DNA from: an uncultured Armatimonadota bacterium
GTDB lineage: Bacteria; Armatimonadota; Armatimonadia; Armatimonadales; Armatimonadaceae
Assembly: GCA_903915615.1 (NCBI GenBank)
Contig: CAIWTR010000377.1
Span: 1 to 8,605 of the forward strand
Length of the DNA: 8,605 nt
Reading direction: 5' to 3'
Under the pieces are notes generated by a model. The model did no database searches, had not been told where the DNA came from, and worked only from the letters and a program-made list of their open reading frames with translations. Positions 6,413 through 8,605 of the stretch are shown here, piece after piece (position 1 is the first letter of the stretch; each line of letters opens with the position of its first letter). A program made the translations under genes and the position numbers.

Positions 6413-7552
6413 ATGCAGCAGTTTGAGCCCCTTACCAGTGAAAAGGTTGCGTCCGCGCGGTCGGTCTCTGAGACTAACAGCGTTATGGACACGCAGACAC
6501 AGGTTCAGCGTGCCACTTCGACCACGCATTCAACGCCGTCGGATGCAAAAGTAAATCTGCGAACGGTCCAACTTGTATTGCAGCCGGTCGTGGCCTGGGT
6601 TTGTTTGATGGCGACTGCGAAAGCAACCGGGCAGTTTGATTTTGCCTATCGCTATCCAGCGCAAGCTCAGATTCTCCTTGCAGTAGTCCCGCAGCTGATA
6701 TTGCTGTTTGTTGGGCTTAGACTTCGTAATCCTCGCCTTGCCTTTGTGGCTGGGCTGTTGTTTGCCGCGATTACATTATTGATTTCTTTGTCATCCGGTA
6801 TCACTGGACTCGGCTTTGTTTCTGCAGCCCTAATGCCATTCGTGGCGGCTGGCTCCGCCGCCATGGCGAACCGTCCCGAGATGCGAAGGCGTTTGATCCC
6901 GGCGATGCTTATCTGGCTTGCTTCGATCACAGGAGTTATTGCTATCTCTTCGGGGGTGCGTAGTGTCACCCCAGGATTTTCCGTTGCTGAAGCGCCAATG
7001 GCGATGACCGCTCCGATTGCCAATCCGCCGGTTGCGTTCCGCAGTGAAAATTCCAGCACGATGACAATCGGCAATCAAGACTACGACTCAAAAATGGTTC
7101 TTGAAAGCCTCGAAGGGAAAAGCGCAATCTTCCCAGCTGAGCGAGCATTTGAAAAGGGAATGTCACTCAAGAGCCCGGATGGAACCACACAGGTCAACAT
7201 CGACTCGGATGGCATCCTGCAGTGGAAACATGGCAATGAACTTGTTGACATTGTGGATACATCTGAAGTGCCGATTTCCGCGGTATCAATGAATGCCGAT
7301 GGCAACATGCTTGTCTTCAAGCAAGCGGGCATGTACATGGTTTTCACCCCCAGTAAGGGAGCCCGCGGCCTCGAGGAAGTCCTCAACCAGTTCAGCGGCT
7401 CGGAGTTCCAAGGCGATTCGCAGCTTGGGATGATTATGCCTGAGGATGTGCAGGCCGCGACTTGGCGGCCGGATGGTAAGCAGCTCACGGGGCGGCTCTC
7501 GAGTGGAACGTTTGGCGGGGCTCGATTTGAATTTGATGTGGAGAAGAAGTGA
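6413..7552 (+). CDS. Hypothetical membrane protein: five predicted helices plus a C-terminal propeller-like domain
   Basis: I do not recognise this 379-residue protein. Residues 1-50 are polar and Ser/Thr-rich. Five hydrophobic segments follow at about 52-72, 85-104, 108-128, 131-150 and 161-181, joined by short loops with positive clusters (RLRNPR; RPEMRRR). From about 190 the chain is soluble, beginning with an Ala/Pro/Met-rich linker. The last 120 residues have beta-blade-like repeats: INIDSDGILQWKHG (262-274), AVSMNADGNMLVFKQAGMYM (290-309) and AATWRPDGKQLTG (348-360). These resemble TolB/PD40 or WD40 blades, but there are too few for a full propeller. With an odd number of helices, the two ends should be on opposite sides of the membrane. 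The ATG at 6413 has only a weak GAG-containing site upstream; an in-frame ATG at 6485 would remove 24 residues and also lacks a clear site. The stop overlaps the start of the metal-binding gene (TGATG), so the two are likely co-translated. The function is unknown. Confidence 0.82.
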   Translation: MQQFEPLTSEKVASARSVSETNSVMDTQTQVQRATSTTHSTPSDAKVNLRTVQLVLQPVVAWVCLMATAKATGQFDFAYRYPAQAQILLAVVPQLILLFVGLRLRNPRLAFVAGLLFAAITLLISLSSGITGLGFVSAALMPFVAAGSAAMANRPEMRRRLIPAMLIWLASITGVIAISSGVRSVTPGFSVAEAPMAMTAPIANPPVAFRSENSSTMTIGNQDYDSKMVLESLEGKSAIFPAERAFEKGMSLKSPDGTTQVNIDSDGILQWKHGNELVDIVDTSEVPISAVSMNADGNMLVFKQAGMYMVFTPSKGARGLEEVLNQFSGSEFQGDSQLGMIMPEDVQAATWRPDGKQLTGRLSSGTFGGARFEFDVEKK

Positions 7553-7767
7553 TGACGACAACCGTTTTGCATGCGCCTGACATTATGTGTGGTGGGTGCG
7601 CAGATAGCATCCAAAAGGCACTGGCAGATATCGATGGAATCGGTGGTGTTGATGTAGATGTCGCAGCCAAGCACGTCTCAGTGACACATGATGACGTTTT
7701 GGTAACGGTAGATCACTTGGTAACACGCCTTGACCATGCGGGTTTCTCAGCATCGCCAGTCGAGTAA
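7552..7767 (+). CDS. Heavy-metal-associated (HMA/CopZ-like) small protein
   Basis: The 71-residue protein has the HMA fold pattern. The metal-binding loop IMCGGC carries C13 and C16 as CxxC and is preceded by APD, as in many CopZ-like chaperones. The helix SIQKALADIDGI, the strand GGVDVDVAAKHVSVTH and a terminal helix ending DHAGFSASPVE follow. Such proteins bind Cu(I) or similar soft metals and hand them to P-type ATPases or regulators in the cytoplasm. The ATG at 7552 shares its A with the stop of the membrane-protein gene, and GGAG lies 8 nt upstream inside that gene. The in-frame GTG at 7549 is less likely because the coupling and the Shine-Dalgarno spacing favour the ATG. No copper ATPase or CsoR/CueR-type regulator is visible, so the metal and partner are unknown. 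It could instead carry mercury or zinc, but Cu(I) is the default reading for this motif. Confidence 0.9.
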   Translation: MTTTVLHAPDIMCGGCADSIQKALADIDGIGGVDVDVAAKHVSVTHDDVLVTVDHLVTRLDHAGFSASPVE

Positions 7768-7810
7768 ACCGATGTGGTTTGTAAACGAACGCAGCGAAGT
7801 AGCATCAATT

Positions 7811-7851
7811 AGGAGTTACTAGCGATGTCAAACTACTGCATAGACATTTAG
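7811..7851 (+). CDS. Possible 8-codon mini-ORF with a strong ribosome binding site
   Basis: An AGGAG site (7811-7815) lies 9 nt before an ATG at 7825. The frame reads MSNYCIDI and stops at the TAG at 7849-7851, 20 nt before the terminator stem region. The site is better than those of several real genes here. Nothing known to me matches the peptide. It could be a translated small peptide, a leader, a remnant of a lost gene start, or chance. The coding part is 7825-7851. Confidence 0.25.
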
Positions 7852-7871
7852 AAAAAACCTATCAGAACCAT

Positions 7872-7900
7872 AAAAAACCAGCCTCGAGAGGCTGGTTTTT
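7872..7900. terminator. Bidirectional intrinsic terminator between the HMA gene and hfq
   Basis: A perfect stem CCAGCCT (7878-7884) / AGGCTGG (7889-7895) with a CGAG tetraloop is flanked by six A (7872-7877) and five T (7896-7900). It therefore forms a GC-rich hairpin followed by a U-tract on either strand. It lies between the converging membrane-protein/HMA unit (plus) and tpiA-hfq (minus), as expected for a shared terminator. Confidence 0.92.
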
Positions 7901-7924
7901 CGTTTAACAGAATTAACCGTAAGT

Positions 7925-8155
7925 CTAGCGATGTGCCTTGATATACATCAACGCGCTGCGGAAGATCGTAAGCTCTCCCATTTCCTTTGTGACAACAGCC
8001 ATTGCATGGTCATCAAACCACTTGAGCTGGCCTTCAAACGTCTGACCATTTGCGAGGTAGAACGTAGCAGGCGTATTTTCATCACGCAGGCGGATAAACT
8101 CAGCCGCACTGATCTGTACATGAAACTGGCGTTCGCGCCGAGGTCCCAAATCCAT
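7925..8155 (-). CDS. hfq: RNA chaperone Hfq, divergent form
   Basis: Hfq forms a hexameric Sm ring that pairs small RNAs with mRNAs. The 76-residue protein has a polar N-terminus, a short helix (about 17-27), Sm1 with FYLANGQTFEGQLKWFDDHAMAVV (32-55) and Sm2 with ELTIFRSALMYIKA (61-74). The FYLxNG...GQ...FD pattern identifies it as Hfq rather than another Sm-like protein. Aligned by eye to E. coli Hfq, the Sm2 Y-K-H becomes F65-R66-S67. The rim sequence R-R-E-R becomes R-D-E-N (24-27), the distal-face K31 becomes T, and F42 becomes H. There is no long C-terminal tail. An RRER string does occur at residues 6-9, ahead of the helix. The gene starts 12 nt after tpiA with AGGA 8 nt before the ATG and ends before a bidirectional terminator, so it is probably cotranscribed with tpiA. 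Confidence 0.85.
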   Translation of the reverse strand: MDLGPRRERQFHVQISAAEFIRLRDENTPATFYLANGQTFEGQLKWFDDHAMAVVTKEMGELTIFRSALMYIKAHR

Positions 8156-8167
8156 ATTCGTAATCCT

Positions 8168-8605
8168 TTATTTTGCCGCAGCGACAATCGCAGCGAAATC
8201 TCCGGCCTTGAGGCTTGCACCGCCGATAAGGCCACCATCGATGTTCGGCATCCCCAAAAGCTCAGAAGCATTATCAGGCTTCATCGAGCCGCCGTATTGG
8301 ATGCGTACCGCAGCTGCTGCATCATCGCCCGCGACAGCCGCAACTGACGCTCGAACGACTCCGCAAACACGGTCTGCTTCTGCCGCATCACATGTCTTAC
8401 CCGTACCAATGGCCCAAACAGGCTCATAGGCAAGCACAAGACCGGAAACCGCATCTGCATCGATGCCCACGAGTGCTCCACGCACCTGTGTGTCTATGAC
8501 GGAATCCGTGATGCCTTGTTCACGCTCAGAGAGGGTTTCACCGATACAGACAATCGGAACCAGCCCTTGTGCAAGGACGGCTTTTGTCTTTCGGTTTACA
8601 GTCTC
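8168..8605 (-). CDS. tpiA: Triosephosphate isomerase, C-terminal part (cut by the right window edge)
   Basis: TpiA interconverts dihydroxyacetone phosphate and glyceraldehyde 3-phosphate in glycolysis and gluconeogenesis. The visible 145 residues cover somewhat more than the C-terminal half of a protein usually about 250 long. They open with a typical TIM stretch reading LVPIVCIGETLSERE. The catalytic Glu follows in AYEPVWAIGTGKT (fragment residues 59-71), where PVWAIGTGKT is the mobile loop 6. Next come the phosphate-binding IQYGGSMKPDN and LIGGASL. The N-terminal Lys and catalytic His lie outside the window. The stop TAA at 8168 is followed after 12 nt by the hfq start, with that gene's ribosome site AGGA in the gap. 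The promoter is not visible. Confidence 0.96.
   Translation of the reverse strand, partial: ETVNRKTKAVLAQGLVPIVCIGETLSEREQGITDSVIDTQVRGALVGIDADAVSGLVLAYEPVWAIGTGKTCDAAEADRVCGVVRASVAAVAGDDAAAAVRIQYGGSMKPDNASELLGMPNIDGGLIGGASLKAGDFAAIVAAAK

Noticed and set aside
6337..6492. 52-residue N-terminal extension of the maturase
   Set aside because: It would run through the divergent promoter region and into the start of the plus-strand gene; the family N-terminus and a ribosome site point to 6336.
7081..7674. 197-codon minus-strand open frame under the membrane-protein and HMA genes
   Set aside because: The product is Ser/Pro-rich with no domain pattern, and it covers two well-supported plus-strand genes.
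7901..7918. TTAACAGAATTAAC direct repeat next to the terminator
   Set aside because: The five-base repeats are AT-rich and short enough to be chance; no associated site or gene explains them.
1..8605. Mobile elements, tRNA/rRNA genes, CRISPR arrays or attachment sites
   Set aside because: No transposase, terminal repeats, cloverleaf-like sequence or regularly spaced repeats were found by eye on either strand.

Overview
The window reads as chromosomal DNA of a diderm bacterium of moderate GC (roughly 50-55% by eye), with short intergenic gaps and many translationally coupled genes. An efflux adaptor of the HlyD/MacA type implies an outer membrane. The Hfq is far from the proteobacterial form. 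I see no phage, transposon, CRISPR or plasmid features. The mix (RadA, WecG/TagA, Bpt, anSME, unusual Hfq) would suit a lineage such as Armatimonadota, but that placement is a guess from general resemblance and was not tested.

Region 1 (about 1-6336, minus strand) is a tightly packed six-gene unit. In transcription order it holds an anaerobic sulfatase-maturase-type radical SAM/SPASM enzyme with a SEC-C tail, an aspartate/glutamate leucyltransferase (Bpt), an EntS-like MFS exporter, a WecG/TagA/CpsF glycosyltransferase, a long-coiled-coil membrane-fusion (HlyD-type) adaptor, and the N-terminal third of radA, which runs off the left edge. Gaps are 9, about 1, 10, 27 and -1 nt, so one transcript is likely. 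A good sigma70-like promoter lies just before the first gene. The functions are heterogeneous: protein modification or turnover, export, envelope glycan synthesis and DNA repair.

Region 2 (6337-6412) is a 76-bp divergent promoter region with dyad sequences.

Region 3 (6413-7767, plus strand) holds an unrecognised five-helix membrane protein with a C-terminal beta-rich, propeller-like domain. It is coupled by TGATG to a 71-residue heavy-metal-associated (CopZ/HMA-type) protein.

Region 4 (7768-7924) is intergenic. It carries an 8-codon ORF with a strong Shine-Dalgarno sequence and then a symmetric terminator that serves both converging transcripts.

Region 5 (7925-8605, minus strand) holds tpiA (C-terminal 145 residues, cut by the right edge) followed after 12 nt by hfq. 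This Hfq lacks the usual YKH motif and most of the rim arginines.

The points most worth a second look are the divergent Hfq and its place behind tpiA, the membrane-protein/HMA pair, the maturase with a SEC-C tail and no sulfatase in view, the orphan long adaptor, and the mini-ORF before the terminator. I did not find a clear new multi-gene defence or biosynthetic system.
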